Below are positions 1 through 9,246 of a DNA stretch of 64,000 nt, one piece after another. The notes beneath the pieces are model-generated. The model did not search any database and was not told the DNA's origin. It saw nothing but the letters and a program-made list of their open reading frames with translations. The first letter of the stretch is position 1; each line of letters begins with the position of its first letter. The DNA is from Thermomicrobiales bacterium. GTDB taxonomy: Bacteria; Chloroflexota; Chloroflexia; Thermomicrobiales; CADCWN01. The translations under genes and the position numbers were made by a program. The stretch is taken from contig JAUJMV010000011.1 in the NCBI GenBank assembly GCA_030446685.1, forward strand, positions 1 to 64,000, written 5' to 3'.

Positions 1-247
1 CTAGAGCTTGATGTACTTCGGGTTTCTCAGGATCGTAAGATTGTCCCCGTAGTACAAGTTAATGCCCTACACAAGCGTACCTCCTGGCGGGAAGGTCGCC
101 GCGCACGGCGGCGTAAGCGAGCTAACCGGACTTTCCAAGCTAGCCCTCCGCTCGGCGTGCGTCAAGATGCACGTATACCGAGTTTCTGTGCAGGATCGGC
201 ATCTGCACGAAATCTCCCCAAAATCGGGGGGTAAAGTGCAAAGCCCC
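1..247. other. Window edge, no gene recognised
   Basis: This stretch is lower in GC than the rest of the window. I see no open frame with a convincing start site or family resemblance, and no repeat or RNA gene. Confidence 0.4.
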
Positions 248-607
248 TTACACCCCTCGCTCGTCGCTCGTCGCTCCACGCCCCGCGCACTCCGCGCACG
301 GGCAGAGGTCGCGCAGGGCGCGGTAGGTGAAGATGCCGGTGCTGTGGCCGTCCGCCCAGATCGGACAGATGGCGTAGCGCCCGACCTGGCGCAGATCGAC
401 CAGGTCGGTCTGCTCGGGGGTGAGCCGGTCGGTGGCGTCGAGCAGACCAGGCCGGCCCCACTCGCCGCGGCAGGTGGCGCAGGGGCAGGCCCAGCGCAGC
501 GCCTCGAACGCGTAGACGCTCCGGTGGCCGTCGGCCCACTCGACGCGCAGCAGCCGCTCGTCCACGTCGGCGGTGATCGTCAGCGGCTCGGGCATCGTCT
601 GGCTCAT
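248..607 (-). CDS. DUF971 (GBBH-like N-terminal domain) protein
   Basis: A 119-residue protein starting MSQTMPEPL. It has the pattern of the DUF971 / gamma-butyrobetaine-hydroxylase-like N-terminal domain: a beta-rich start (LTITADVDERLLRVEWADGH), then two CPCAxC-type cysteine motifs (CPCATCRG near residue 40 and CPCAECAG near residue 105). In known relatives such cysteines bind zinc or lie near Fe-S metabolism proteins; the exact role is unknown. The internal Met at 607 is preferred because upstream residues look non-coding. A TATAAT-like box on this strand lies at 649-654, about 45 bases upstream. The C-terminal residues after the second Cys motif are low complexity. Confidence 0.8.
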   Translation of the reverse strand: MSQTMPEPLTITADVDERLLRVEWADGHRSVYAFEALRWACPCATCRGEWGRPGLLDATDRLTPEQTDLVDLRQVGRYAICPIWADGHSTGIFTYRALRDLCPCAECAGRGATSDERGV

Positions 608-648
608 CCTCGCATGCCTTTCCTGTCCCCGGGCTCTCAACTCCCCCA

Positions 649-654
649 ATTATA
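649..654 (-). promoter_or_regulatory. Candidate -10 box for the DUF971 gene
   Basis: The minus strand reads TATAAT here, about 45 bases before the chosen start at 607. I see no good -35 hexamer at 16-18 bases, so only a -10 is proposed. Confidence 0.35.
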
Positions 655-812
655 GGCGGTTGGCGATCATCGCGCGTGACACCCCGCCGCCGGTTGGTTC
701 GCTCCGGACGCCCCTGCTAGAATGGGGCGCGCGGCGGGCGCCGGCCCGCGAAGTCATGGCTCTGGGGGTGGGGCCGGGGCGTGCGGGTGAGCAGGGGCGA
801 GGGAGTGGGAGG

Positions 813-1154
813 ATGACGGTGCTCGAACGGCCGACCGTGCTGCGGGTCGCGATCGCGCTGACCGACAGGGAGTTCAAGCAATTGCTCGACCGCGCGCGGG
901 CGGAGGACGTGCATACCGGCGGCGTCTACGACCTGCGCGGCGCGGTGATCACCGTGTGGGAGCGGCCCTGGGCCGACACCGACGCCTGGAAGTATCTCGG
1001 GCGCGTCGGCGAGATCCACTACCAGCACCCCTCCGCCGACGTGCCGCCGACGGTCCGCCGCCTCGTCGTCATGCCCGGCCACGGCGCCGACGAGCTGGTG
1101 CGGCACATCGGCCACCTCAGCGGGCGCGACCACCGCCGCCTGCCGGAACTGTAA
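813..1154 (+). CDS. Hypothetical protein, 113 aa
   Basis: Starts MTVLERPTVLRVAIAL just after a GGGAGGATG context, which fixes the start. The product is soluble and mixed alpha/beta, with no signal peptide, membrane segment or Cys cluster. The middle (VYDLRGAVITVWERPW) and the end (HIGHLSGRDHRRLPEL) contain no motif I recognise. It lies between a divergent DUF971 gene and a GNAT gene on the same strand, with 85 bases to the latter. A TAGAAT hexamer near 717-722 could serve as its -10 box. No function is assigned. Confidence 0.6.
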   Translation: MTVLERPTVLRVAIALTDREFKQLLDRARAEDVHTGGVYDLRGAVITVWERPWADTDAWKYLGRVGEIHYQHPSADVPPTVRRLVVMPGHGADELVRHIGHLSGRDHRRLPEL

Positions 1155-1177
1155 CTCGCCCGGCGCGTCGGTCGCGC

Positions 1178-1202
1178 GTCGAACGTCTGAACGTCGAACG
1201 TC
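1178..1202 (+). repeat. Short-period repeat (GAACGTC type), unpaired copy
   Basis: Three near-copies of CGTCGAACGTC lie in the gap before the GNAT gene. This is one member of the window-wide family of short tandem intergenic repeats; here no inverted partner is obvious. Confidence 0.6.
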
Positions 1203-1239
1203 CCCGCGCCGGCAGGGGGAGAGGCGAAAGGGTGAGCGG

Positions 1240-2601
1240 ATGACGATCGATGCCGTCGCGCGACCGACCCCGCGCGACCTCGGCGACGGGCTGGTCCTGC
1301 GCTGGACGACCGCCGCCGACGCGGAGTGGGTCGCGGACCTCAACGCGGCGGTCTTCCGCGGCAAGCCTGAAGACCCGCCGAACCCGCGGATGCGCGCCCA
1401 GACGCTCGACTGGTTCAGCGGACGCCACCCGCTGGTCGGCCCGGCCGATTTCGTCGTCGTCGAGGACACCCGCGCCGGGAAGTTCGTCGCCAGCACCTGC
1501 CTGATGGCGCAGGAGTGGGCCTACGAGGGGATCGGGTTCGCGGTCGGGCGGCCCGAGTTCGTCGCCACCGACCCCGACTACCGCAACCGCGGCCTGGTCC
1601 GCGCGATCTTCGCCGCGCTGCACCAGGAGAGCGCCGCGCGCGGGCAGCCGGTCCAGGCGATCACCGGCATCCCCTACTTCTACCGCCAGTTCGGCTACGA
1701 GTACGCGCTCGACCTCGACGGCTACCGCACCGTCCAGCTCACCGCCATCCCCGAAGCGCCGGCCGACCGGCCCGAGCCGTTCACCCTGCGCCCCGCCACG
1801 CCGGACGACCTGCCATTCATCATGGGGCTCCACCGGCAGCGCCAGGCCGGGGCCGCCGTCTCGGCGGTCGTCCCGGAGGCGTTCTGGCGTTCGACGTTCG
1901 GCGCGCTCGATCTCGGTTACAACCTGGCCTGGCGGCTCTGGATCGTCCTCGACGCGGCCGGCGCGGTCAGCGGCTTCGCCCGCACCGGCACGCTGCGCTG
2001 GCAGGGCAGCTTCGTCGTCTGGGACATCGCCGTGGCGGATGGCGTCCCGCTCCACGCTGCGGCGCCGGCGGTCCTGCGCGCCCTGCGCCCGGTCGCTGCG
2101 GCGACCCCGACCTACGGCCCGGCGTCCGAGGCCAAGCCCTGCACCACGCTGGCCCTCTACCTGGGGCGCCAGCATCCCGTCTACGACGTGCTCGGCCCGG
2201 CGGTCGCCCCCGCCCCCGAGCGCCCCTACGCCTGGTACGTGCGGGTGGCGGACCTGCCGGGCTTCCTGCTGCGGCTCGCGCCGGCGCTGGACCGCCGCCT
2301 GGCCGCCTCGCCGATGGCCGGCTACGACGGCGAGCTGCGCCTCGACTTCTACCGCGACGGCGTGCGCCTGCGCTTCGCGCGGGGGCGCCTGACCGCGGCG
2401 GAACCCTGGCGGCGCCCGGTCTGGGGCGAGCGGCAGCAGGGGGGCTTCCCGCCGCTCGTCTTCCTGCAACTCCTCTTCGGCCGGCGCAGCCTCGACGAGT
2501 TGCAGGACGCCTACCCCGACGTCCTCGCCGACGACACCGCGGCCCCGCTCCTCAACGCCCTCTTCCCGAAGCGGCCGACGAACGTGATCTATCTCGAATA
2601 G
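1240..2601 (+). CDS. GNAT N-acetyltransferase, Eis-like architecture
   Basis: A 453-residue protein. The N-terminal GNAT domain (about residues 15-180) shows the acetyl-CoA-binding motif A as VATDPDYRNRGLVRAIF near residue 107, followed by GIPYFYRQFGYEYAL. A second GNAT-like half follows (FTLRPATPDDLPFIMGLHRQ), and a C-terminal sterol-carrier-like region ends the protein, as in Eis-type enzymes, which also run to about 400-450 residues. Likely role: acetyl transfer from acetyl-CoA to an amine substrate in the cytoplasm; the substrate cannot be read from sequence. The start ATG follows AAAGGG. Confidence 0.85.
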   Translation: MTIDAVARPTPRDLGDGLVLRWTTAADAEWVADLNAAVFRGKPEDPPNPRMRAQTLDWFSGRHPLVGPADFVVVEDTRAGKFVASTCLMAQEWAYEGIGFAVGRPEFVATDPDYRNRGLVRAIFAALHQESAARGQPVQAITGIPYFYRQFGYEYALDLDGYRTVQLTAIPEAPADRPEPFTLRPATPDDLPFIMGLHRQRQAGAAVSAVVPEAFWRSTFGALDLGYNLAWRLWIVLDAAGAVSGFARTGTLRWQGSFVVWDIAVADGVPLHAAAPAVLRALRPVAAATPTYGPASEAKPCTTLALYLGRQHPVYDVLGPAVAPAPERPYAWYVRVADLPGFLLRLAPALDRRLAASPMAGYDGELRLDFYRDGVRLRFARGRLTAAEPWRRPVWGERQQGGFPPLVFLQLLFGRRSLDELQDAYPDVLADDTAAPLLNALFPKRPTNVIYLE

Positions 2602-2733
2602 CCGCGCGGTAGGATGGGCGGCAGGCACCCGTCGTCAGGCTCGCCCCTGCCGCGGCGCCGAGCGGGCCTGGGGCGGAACGACGACGAGGACCGCCGCCAC
2701 CGGCAGCACGCGTAGCAGCGGAGGGAGCGCGGC

Positions 2734-3435
2734 ATGACCGCCCACACCGTCGCCCTGGGGCCGGAGTTCGACCGCTTGCCCGACGACACCGAGGAGACCT
2801 TGGTGGGCACATCGTTGCACCAGGCGGCCATGGTCGCCCTCTACACCAGCCTGACCCTCTGCGCCCGGCGCCGCGGCCTCCCCTGGTTCGTCGGCAACCA
2901 GATCAAGCTGGTGATCCCCCGCGGGGGGAACCGGGCGCCGTACATGCCCTCCCCCGACATCCTGGTTCACCCGACGCTGACCAGCGGCTCGCGCGGCTCG
3001 ATCATCCTGGCGGCCGACGGCCCGCCAGCGCTGATCATCGAGGTCGCCAGCCCGTCGACCGCGCTGGAGTACGACGTCAACCTGACCTCGCCGACCGGCA
3101 AGCCGCGGGCCTACGAGACGGCGGGGGTGGCGGAGTACCTGGTCTTCGATCCGGTGGGCGACATCTTGGGGACGCAGATGTGGGGGCGGCGGGCCGGCCC
3201 GCGCGGATTCGTCCCGTGGGCGCCAGCGGCCGACGGCCGCTGGCACAGCGCGGCGCTAGGCATCGCCTTCGCGCCGCAGGGCCTGCGCCTGCGCGTCTAC
3301 AACCAGGACGGCGATCTGGTGCCGCTGACCGAAGAGCTGGCCGACCTGGTGGAGGAACGCGACCGGCAACTTGCCGAACAGGAACGGCGGCTGGCCGCGC
3401 TGGAAGCGGAGTTGCGCAGACTCCGCGGGGAGTAG
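2734..3435 (+). CDS. Uma2 family (DUF820) PD-(D/E)XK-fold protein
   Basis: A 233-residue protein with the Uma2/DUF820 pattern: PSPDILVHP, then LIIEVASPST, then YETAGVAEYLVFDP, which supply the Asp, Glu and Tyr/Lys-region residues of the putative restriction-endonuclease-like fold. The C-terminus (about 200-233) is a charged coiled coil (EERDRQLAEQERRLAALEAELRRL), common in this family. Biological role is unknown; Uma2 genes are often multicopy in Chloroflexota and cyanobacteria. Start preceded by GGAGGGAGCGCGGC. A second Uma2 gene lies at 9247-9813. Confidence 0.85.
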   Translation: MTAHTVALGPEFDRLPDDTEETLVGTSLHQAAMVALYTSLTLCARRRGLPWFVGNQIKLVIPRGGNRAPYMPSPDILVHPTLTSGSRGSIILAADGPPALIIEVASPSTALEYDVNLTSPTGKPRAYETAGVAEYLVFDPVGDILGTQMWGRRAGPRGFVPWAPAADGRWHSAALGIAFAPQGLRLRVYNQDGDLVPLTEELADLVEERDRQLAEQERRLAALEAELRRLRGE

Positions 3436-3480
3436 CGCGGCCACGGGCGTCCCGCGGGAGCGAACCCGGGGTGTAAGGCG

Positions 3481-4878
3481 CTATGGGCTGCCGTACCCCG
3501 CGTTGACGTAGGCGGGGTCGGCGTCGGGGCCAAATCCGAGCGCGGCGCGGCGCTCGCGGAAGGCGGCCAGCGCCGGCCGGTAGGCCGGATCGGCGATGAA
3601 GTCGGTCGTCTCGCCGGGGTCGCGCGCCAGGTCGAACAGCACCTCGGGCATCTCCGGGCCGTAGTACTGATACTTCAGGGCGCCGCGCTTGATCAGCAGG
3701 TTCCGCCGCCCGAACTGCGAGACCGTCTCGTCGTCCCAGCCGTCGCCCTCGCCGCGCAGCAGCGGGACGAGGCTGCGGCTGTCGAGGCCGGGCGGGGTTT
3801 CGATGCCGGCCAGGTCGCAGAGGGTGGCGAAGAGGTCGCAGAGGTTGACGTTCTCCCGCACCACCCGCCCCCCGGCGAAGCGGCGGGGCCAGCGGACGAT
3901 CAGCGGGACGCGGGCGCTGGCCTCGTAGAACTTCTGCTTCTCCCAGATGCCGTGCTCGCCGAGCATCTCCCCGTGGTCGCTGGTGTAGACGACGAGCCAG
4001 TCGTCCGGGTCCTCGCCCGACGTGGCGCAGGGCGTCGAGCACCCGCCCGTACTGCCCGTCGATCGTCTCCACCATGCCGTAGTAGGCGGCGGTGGCGCGC
4101 CGGATCTCGCGCTCGGAGACGTCGACGCCCGGGCGGACCTGCCGCCGGCTGAGGAAGGATGCGGCGAGACCGGCTGGTCCAGGAAGGGGCGGACCCGGTT
4201 GAGGTAGTAGCCGAACCGCTCCGCGCCGGCGGTGTAGGGGTAGTGGGGCTGGTTGAGGCTCACCTTGAGCAGCAGCGGGCGGTGGTTGCTCTCTCGATCG
4301 TAGAAGGGGCTGGCGAAATACTCTTCGATGAAGTCGAGCGCGCCCCGCACCGCGTACTCGTCCTTGACCACCTGTGGGCCGCGCCCGACGCCCGCGCGCC
4401 AGATCTCCTTCGCGTCCGACCATTTCACCGCGGCGGTCGGGCGGTCGTGGCGGGCGAACTCCTCCTCCCGGCGCTCCGGGATCGAGCGGCTGCCGACCGC
4501 GATGTCGCCGCAGAGGCGCTGCGTCCAGCCCTGCATCTGGTCCGGGCCGGTGTGGTGCAACTTGCCGCAGGCGACCGTCGCGTAGGCATACTGCGCGAAG
4601 CGGCGGGCGAAGGTCATGTGGCCGGGCGGGAGGTCCTCGCCGAAGACCTCGCAGCCGCAGGTGCGCGGCAACTGCCCGGCCATCAGCGCCTGCCGGGCGG
4701 GGATGCAGATCGGCGACGGCGTGTAGGCGTTGCGGAAGACGACGCCGGTGCGGGCCAGCTCATCCAGCACCGGCGTGCGGACGACCGGGTCGCCCGCGTA
4801 GCCGGCCACGTCGGGGCGGTGCTCGTCGCTCATCAGGAAGAGCACGTTGGGGCGCGCGGCCGCCGGTCGTTCTGCCAC
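3481..4878 (-). CDS. Sulfatase with two compensating frameshifts
   Basis: Type I sulfatase family. The N-terminus NVLFLMSDEHRPD supplies metal ligands, and CIPAR (about residue 60) is the C-x-P-x-R motif whose Cys becomes formylglycine. The downstream DHGEMLGEHG holds further metal ligands. Between about 4170 and 4020 the single open frame reads low-complexity Ser/Pro/Arg, while another frame reads typical sulfatase sequence (SEREIRRATAAYYGMVETID, then YGRVLDALRHVG). Two compensating indels therefore separate the open frame from the ancestral one. They are either sequencing errors or a tolerated lesion. No signal peptide is visible, so the enzyme is probably cytoplasmic. The end at 3481 lacks a clear family tail. 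Confidence 0.8.
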   Translation of the reverse strand: MAERPAAARPNVLFLMSDEHRPDVAGYAGDPVVRTPVLDELARTGVVFRNAYTPSPICIPARQALMAGQLPRTCGCEVFGEDLPPGHMTFARRFAQYAYATVACGKLHHTGPDQMQGWTQRLCGDIAVGSRSIPERREEEFARHDRPTAAVKWSDAKEIWRAGVGRGPQVVKDEYAVRGALDFIEEYFASPFYDRESNHRPLLLKVSLNQPHYPYTAGAERFGYYLNRVRPFLDQPVSPHPSSAGGRSARASTSPSARSGAPPPPTTAWWRRSTGSTGGCSTPCATSGEDPDDWLVVYTSDHGEMLGEHGIWEKQKFYEASARVPLIVRWPRRFAGGRVVRENVNLCDLFATLCDLAGIETPPGLDSRSLVPLLRGEGDGWDDETVSQFGRRNLLIKRGALKYQYYGPEMPEVLFDLARDPGETTDFIADPAYRPALAAFRERRAALGFGPDADPAYVNAGYGSP

Positions 4879-4955
4879 TGCTCCCCTCGCCGTCCGGCGT
4901 TCCCCGCTCGACCCGCCACGCTGCCACGGTCATCCCACCGGGCAGCGGTGGCGCG

Positions 4956-4995
4956 GGCGCCCGCTGACGCCCCCGCGCGGGCGTCAGCGGGCGCC
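4956..4995. terminator. Perfect 17-bp hairpin between sulfatase and solute-binding gene
   Basis: Arms at 4956-4972 and 4979-4995 are exact reverse complements around a 6-base loop. It lies between two minus-strand genes, just after the stop of the upstream solute-binding gene at 5005. No U-tract follows, so it may be a processing or stability element rather than a true intrinsic terminator. Confidence 0.5.
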
Positions 4996-5004
4996 GGGCG
5001 GCGC

Positions 5005-6787
5005 TCAACGCTCGAAGAAGTACTGCTGCGGGTTGGTCGGGCCGGGCGTGGGATACTGCCAGGCGCCGGGCATCGTCCGCGGCACGTTCTTCATCGTGTT
5101 CTTGACGATGCCGTAGCCGTTGGTCGGCAGCGTCGTGCCGATGCACCAGAACTCCTCCTGCGCGATCCGCAGGAGCCGCTCCATCAGCTCGTACTGCCGG
5201 CCCGTATCGCCGGTCGCCTCCAGTTGCCGGTAGAGGTCCATCTGCTGCTTGGCGGCCGGCGGCGGCTCCTCCGGCTCGACCCGCGGATTGGCCGGGCGGG
5301 CGAACCAGACCGACCAGGCTTGCGCGAAGTTCGACTCGTCGCTGTAGGGGAAGTAGTGGCGGGGGTCGAGGATCGCGTCGAGCTGGCCGCCGCCGCCGCC
5401 CCAGACGACCGCGTCGTGCTCGTTGGCGTTCTTGCGAGTGTAGAGGAGGGCCCGGTCCTCGACCTTGACCTGCAGATCGACGCCGACCTTCTGCCAGGAG
5501 CCCTTGATCAGGTTCAGCGCGTCGATCGACTCCTTGGCGGTGGCGTTGACCTCGACCTGGAAGGCGATCGGCTTGCCGTCCGGCCCGAGGCGCATCCCAG
5601 CCCCGTCCTTGCGGGGGAACGCCTTGTCCAGGTACTCGGCCGCCCGCTTCAGATCGAACTCGGTGTACTGCTTGGCGAGCCGCTCGTTGAAGAAGGGGTG
5701 TCGCGCCGCGGCGCCGCCTGCCAGGCCTCGCCCTGGCCGACGAAGACCACGTCGATGATCTCCTGCCGGTTGACGGCGTAAGAGAGGCCGATGCGGAAGT
5801 CCTTGTTCTGGAAGATCTGCCGCTTCGTCGGGTCCTTGTGCGTCAGGTTGAGCGCGATGATCATCTCGTTCATGCTGGAGGGCACGGTCTCGTAGAAGCC
5901 GTAGTTGCCCTTCTGGCGGTTATCGGTGAAGACCGGCTTGTTCTGGTTCTCGGCGATGTGGCGATCCTGCAGATCGACCGCCTTGAGGACCAGACGTCGT
6001 AGACGGCGCGGTCGATGTAGGCGGCTTGTTCTGGTTCTCGGCGATGTCGACCTTCCAGAGGGGTTGCGCTCGGCGACGACCCGCTGGGCGTTACCAGCGC
6101 CGTAGGCCTGGAAGACGTCGTAGAGCGTCGGCAGATCGGTCGATGTAGGGGGTGCCGGGGATGCCCGCCCCCTTCAGGCGGAAGAGTTCGACCCAGTCGC
6201 GGGCGTTGTTCTGCTGGACCAGTTGGTCGAGGGTGGTGGTGTTGTACCGCTTGTCTGCTTGAGGTAGTGCGCCGGGTAACGCGTCCACTGGTCGCCGCTC
6301 GGGGTGGCCAGATCCTGGAGGAACAGCCCGTTGGGCTGGAACCGCACCTTGACGCCACCTCGAACGGGTTGGTGCCGCGGCTGCTGGTGAGCTCCTTGTT
6401 CTTGTGGACGTCCTCCACGTAGAAGAGGATGTCGTCGGCGGTGAAGGGCTGGCCGTCCGACCACTTCATGCCCTCGCGCAGCGCGAAGGTGTACTCCTTC
6501 GCGTAGGCTGGCCTGGAACGACGCGGCGGCGTTGGGGAGCGTCGGATCCCACTCGGGGTCCCAGCGGGTCAGAGCGCGTGCGCGTCAGCCAGGCGGTGTC
6601 CCGGGGGTGCCGCCCCTTCCGGCGGAACCGGGTTCGACCGGCAGTCGCTCGGCGAGCTGCGGGCGTTGTTCTGCTGGACCAGTTGCGCGGTCGCCGTCGA
6701 GGGTGCCGCCACCCCGGCGATCCCGAGGCCGGTGAGATAGAGGAAGTTGCGCCTGGTCAGCACCCGCCACCGCGATCCCTCCGCCAT
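5005..6787 (-). pseudogene. Family-5 (peptide-type) ABC substrate-binding protein, multiply frameshifted
   Basis: Fragments in all three minus frames align to one solute-binding protein. The 5' end is a Tat-type signal (LTRRNFLYLTGLGIAGVA). The middle has MKWSDGQPFTADDILFYVED, and the end is DFRIGLSYAVNRQEIIDVVF followed by an open 196-residue tail ending PTNPQQYFFER. Such proteins deliver peptides or sugars to an ABC importer; no permease or ATPase gene is adjacent. At least six frame changes occur between 5600 and 6750. Short segments are repeated inside the gene: a 25-base piece at about 5936 and 6026, and a degraded approximately 75-base piece at 6160-6240 and 6603-6685. It is dead as read, through decay or misassembly. 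Confidence 0.8.
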
Positions 6788-7029
6788 GATGATCCTGCTT
6801 GAGGATAGTGACACCACGCGTCGCGCGATCCCGCCATTCTACGCGGTCAACCTCAATGTCTCCCTCGCGGCCACGCTCGCGAAGCACCACCCTCCACGGC
6901 CTTTCCGCGTCACCCCCGGTGTTCTCATTGCCAGATGTCGTAACTGACCGATTCCAGGTATTGTATATCATACCGTTGGCCCTGCCGCTCGAACCGGAGG
7001 GGCGCGTGGACGGTGTGCTGGTCGAGCTT

Positions 7030-7990
7030 CATGGAGGGCGTCCACCTCCGGCGACGCGGGGCCTCGGCCAGCGCGGCTGCGGCGGCAGCAGGGACTGCAC
7101 CTCGGCGGTGGCGCGGCAACCCGGCGAAGAACTGGGCCATTGTTCTTGTGCCCAGGACGTGTTGGCGGTCACCTCCTCGCGCGCCCAGGCCCGTCGCCTC
7201 GCGGTGAAGTCGGGGCTGTAGGCCGCTGGCGCAGCGCGCCGCAGGGCGCGATCCGGCGTCGCCAGGAGTCGCGCACCGCCTCGCCGCCGTGGGCCGGCCC
7301 GTTGTCCCAGATCACGACCAGCCCCGGGGATGGTTGGCGCGCGCTGCCGGAGGAACGCGGCGCTCGTCGCGGAGGAACTGGTCCCGGCCAGTTCCGCTCG
7401 ACCTCCCCGGTCTCCAGGCCTGGAAGCTCGCCTTCTCCCCCCAGCGCGGGCGACGTTGGCCAGGCGCTCTTCGCACCCACTTCCCGCGCAGGTCGCCGTC
7501 GGCGTCGTCCACCTTCGCCCCGCTCGCCCGCGCCTCGGCCAGCAGGGCGGCGTACTCCGCGACGAAGGCCGCGCGCCCTCGTCGGCCTTGAGCAGCCGTT
7601 CTTGGGCCGCTTGTAGACGAAGCCCAGGCGGCGTGCGCGCTGCCCGCCGACCAGCCTCGACGAACTGGCGCACCGCCTTCCAGGTCGCCAGCGCGACGCC
7701 GTCGGCGTCGCCTGGGCCGATTCGCTGCCGACCGGCGGGGGCACCGCCGGTCTGCTCTTGGCCGCAGGCCATCGCGTCGAAGGCGGCGCCACCGGCGGCA
7801 TCACGCTCCAGCAGCTCGGCGACCTTGCGCCCTGCGCCAGCTGCAGCGCGGCGGCTCCCGCTCGCGCGGCGTCGGGGCGCGATACATCCGCTCGCGCACG
7901 TGCCGCCGAGCTGCCGTGCGCCAAGACCGCCGCGATCTCGGCCATGCCCGCGCTCCCGCCCGACCCCACGCCAGCATGCGCATATCCGAT
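7030..7990 (-). mobile_element. IS630-type transposase remnant
   Basis: Reading the minus strand and switching frames gives an IS630-family transposase in order: an N-terminal helix-turn-helix region (RMYRAPTPRERE), the linker LGFVYKRPK, then the catalytic-core strand LVVIWDNGPAHGGEAV and the end AYSPDF...EEVTANT...FFAGLP. No single frame covers more than a fraction, so it is inactive as read. Clear terminal inverted repeats or a TA duplication could not be confirmed. It sits in a cluster with two other broken genes, consistent with an insertion hotspot. Confidence 0.75.
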
Positions 7991-8019
7991 CACCCTGCCG
8001 GCTTCCTCGGCGCTTCGGT

Positions 8020-8455
8020 TTAGGGTGTTCTATGTGCGTTGCTTTGACGGACAATCTCGTCAACGACGCGCGCGAGCGGTGCGGTGGCGTCGATGATAAC
8101 ACCGTTTTTCGGAATGCCTTCTTTCGTTTGATACAATCGGTCGTTTGCGCCCCAGTCAGTTGGGTCACCCGCCGCGCCGTTCATTGTGTCAAAGTCAACG
8201 TCAAGGATAAAAACGCCGTCAAACAAATCGTCGCCACCGCAGAAAAACGTTACCGCCTCATCGCGGTTGGCGACGAAAGCCTTTACTTTATCGACATGCC
8301 AAATGTGGTGCTCGCCGAGTGCTCGTGCGTGAGGCCATCCGTCGGTGTACCAGTTTCCGGATCGCCTTGGCGCCAATTCCCCGCATGAATGGCGCGGCGA
8401 CCGTCGTCTTGCCGGAGCCCGAAACGCCTGCAAGCAGATAATTCCTCATGCCCAT
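8020..8455 (-). pseudogene. Small P-loop nucleoside-kinase-like protein, broken
   Basis: The minus strand begins MRNYLLAGVSGSGKTTVAA, a Walker A P-loop. In other frames it continues GDPETGTPTDGLTHEH, then HHIWHVDKVKAFVANRDEAV, TFFCGG, DLFDGVFILDVDFDT and finally KEGIPKNGVIIDATAPLARV. This is the order of a small family of approximately 170-residue nucleoside-kinase/shikimate-kinase-like ATPases. Several short segments are missing and at least three frame changes occur. GC is visibly lower (near 50%) than the surroundings, which suggests the gene came from outside this lineage. It lies between two IS remnants. Confidence 0.7.
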
Positions 8456-8489
8456 GGTTGGAGGATACCACCGGCGATGACACCAACAA

Positions 8490-9120
8490 TTGGTGGGACG
8501 AGATAGGGCTGTCGAGGTGTTGCTGGACTTACCTGGTCAGCGATCCCACCGGCGCCAGGTGGTCATTGACAAGGTGATGGCGACGCTGGGGCACCGCGAC
8601 GACGTGCGGGCCAAGGCGGCCGACGCGGAGGTGCTGACGGTGATGATCCTCCTCTACCTGTCCGGGCCGCTGAGCGATCAGCCGTCGCCCGCACGCCCTG
8701 CACTGGGGCTGGCGCTGGAGACGCTGGGCGCGGTGTTCGCCCGCGGCGACGTGTTCCTCATCGACGGCATGCGGTCCCGTCTGCCGCCGCGCCCGCGCCC
8801 GGTGCTGCCGCAAGGTGCGGGGGCGGGCCTTCTCAATGCGCGGCCAAGGGCGAGCAGTTCTTCGGCGGCGGCAAACAGTCCCGGTCTTCCCACGGCCAGC
8901 TGACCGCCGGATGGGGTCTACGGCGACAAGGGCGACACGGCGGCCGACGAGGCACGATCCTCGCCGAGACCGGCTTCCCGCGTCATGCGCCCCAACGACT
9001 GGGCCCAAGCTAGCGCTGCGGGCACCGCGCGGATCGAGGCGCTGTTCTCAGTTGGAGGCGATGGGCGTGCAGCACCTGCGCGTAACGGCCTCGAACTCAA
9101 GCTCCACGCCGCCCTCCCGC
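8490..9120 (+). mobile_element. IS982-type transposase remnant
   Basis: Plus-strand fragments in changing frames match IS982 transposases: an N-terminal part (KAADAEVLTVMILLYLSG), a middle with GEQFFGGGK, then DGVYGDKG and AADEATILAETGF. The end has RIEALFSQLEAMGVQHLRVT. IS982 transposases run to about 270-300 residues; this copy lacks parts of the core and has several frame breaks, so it cannot be active. An AT-rich stretch at 9136-9165 may mark the element edge, but no terminal inverted repeats were confirmed. Confidence 0.7.
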
Positions 9121-9246
9121 CGCCACCATCGCCAACGCCGTATTGTAGATCATATAACAATGCGGGGAGTCGGAAAATAGCCTCTGCGAGCGCCATCCGC
9201 GCATCCTACGGGACCAAGACACGGGCTGGGGCAAGGGTTAGGGGAA

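Noticed and set aside
1117..2628. Minus-strand open frame of 503 codons
   Set aside because: Antisense shadow of the GNAT gene.
3990..4180. Selenocysteine or programmed frameshift in the sulfatase
   Set aside because: Two offsetting indels and no in-frame UGA with a SECIS-like hairpin; no slippery site found.
6951..9165. Matching AT-rich ends (GTATTGTATATCATA and GTATTGTAGATCATA) as the limits of one composite transposon
   Set aside because: They are in direct, not inverted, orientation and are short and AT-rich; the enclosed genes are on both strands and of different IS families, so a composite element is not supported.
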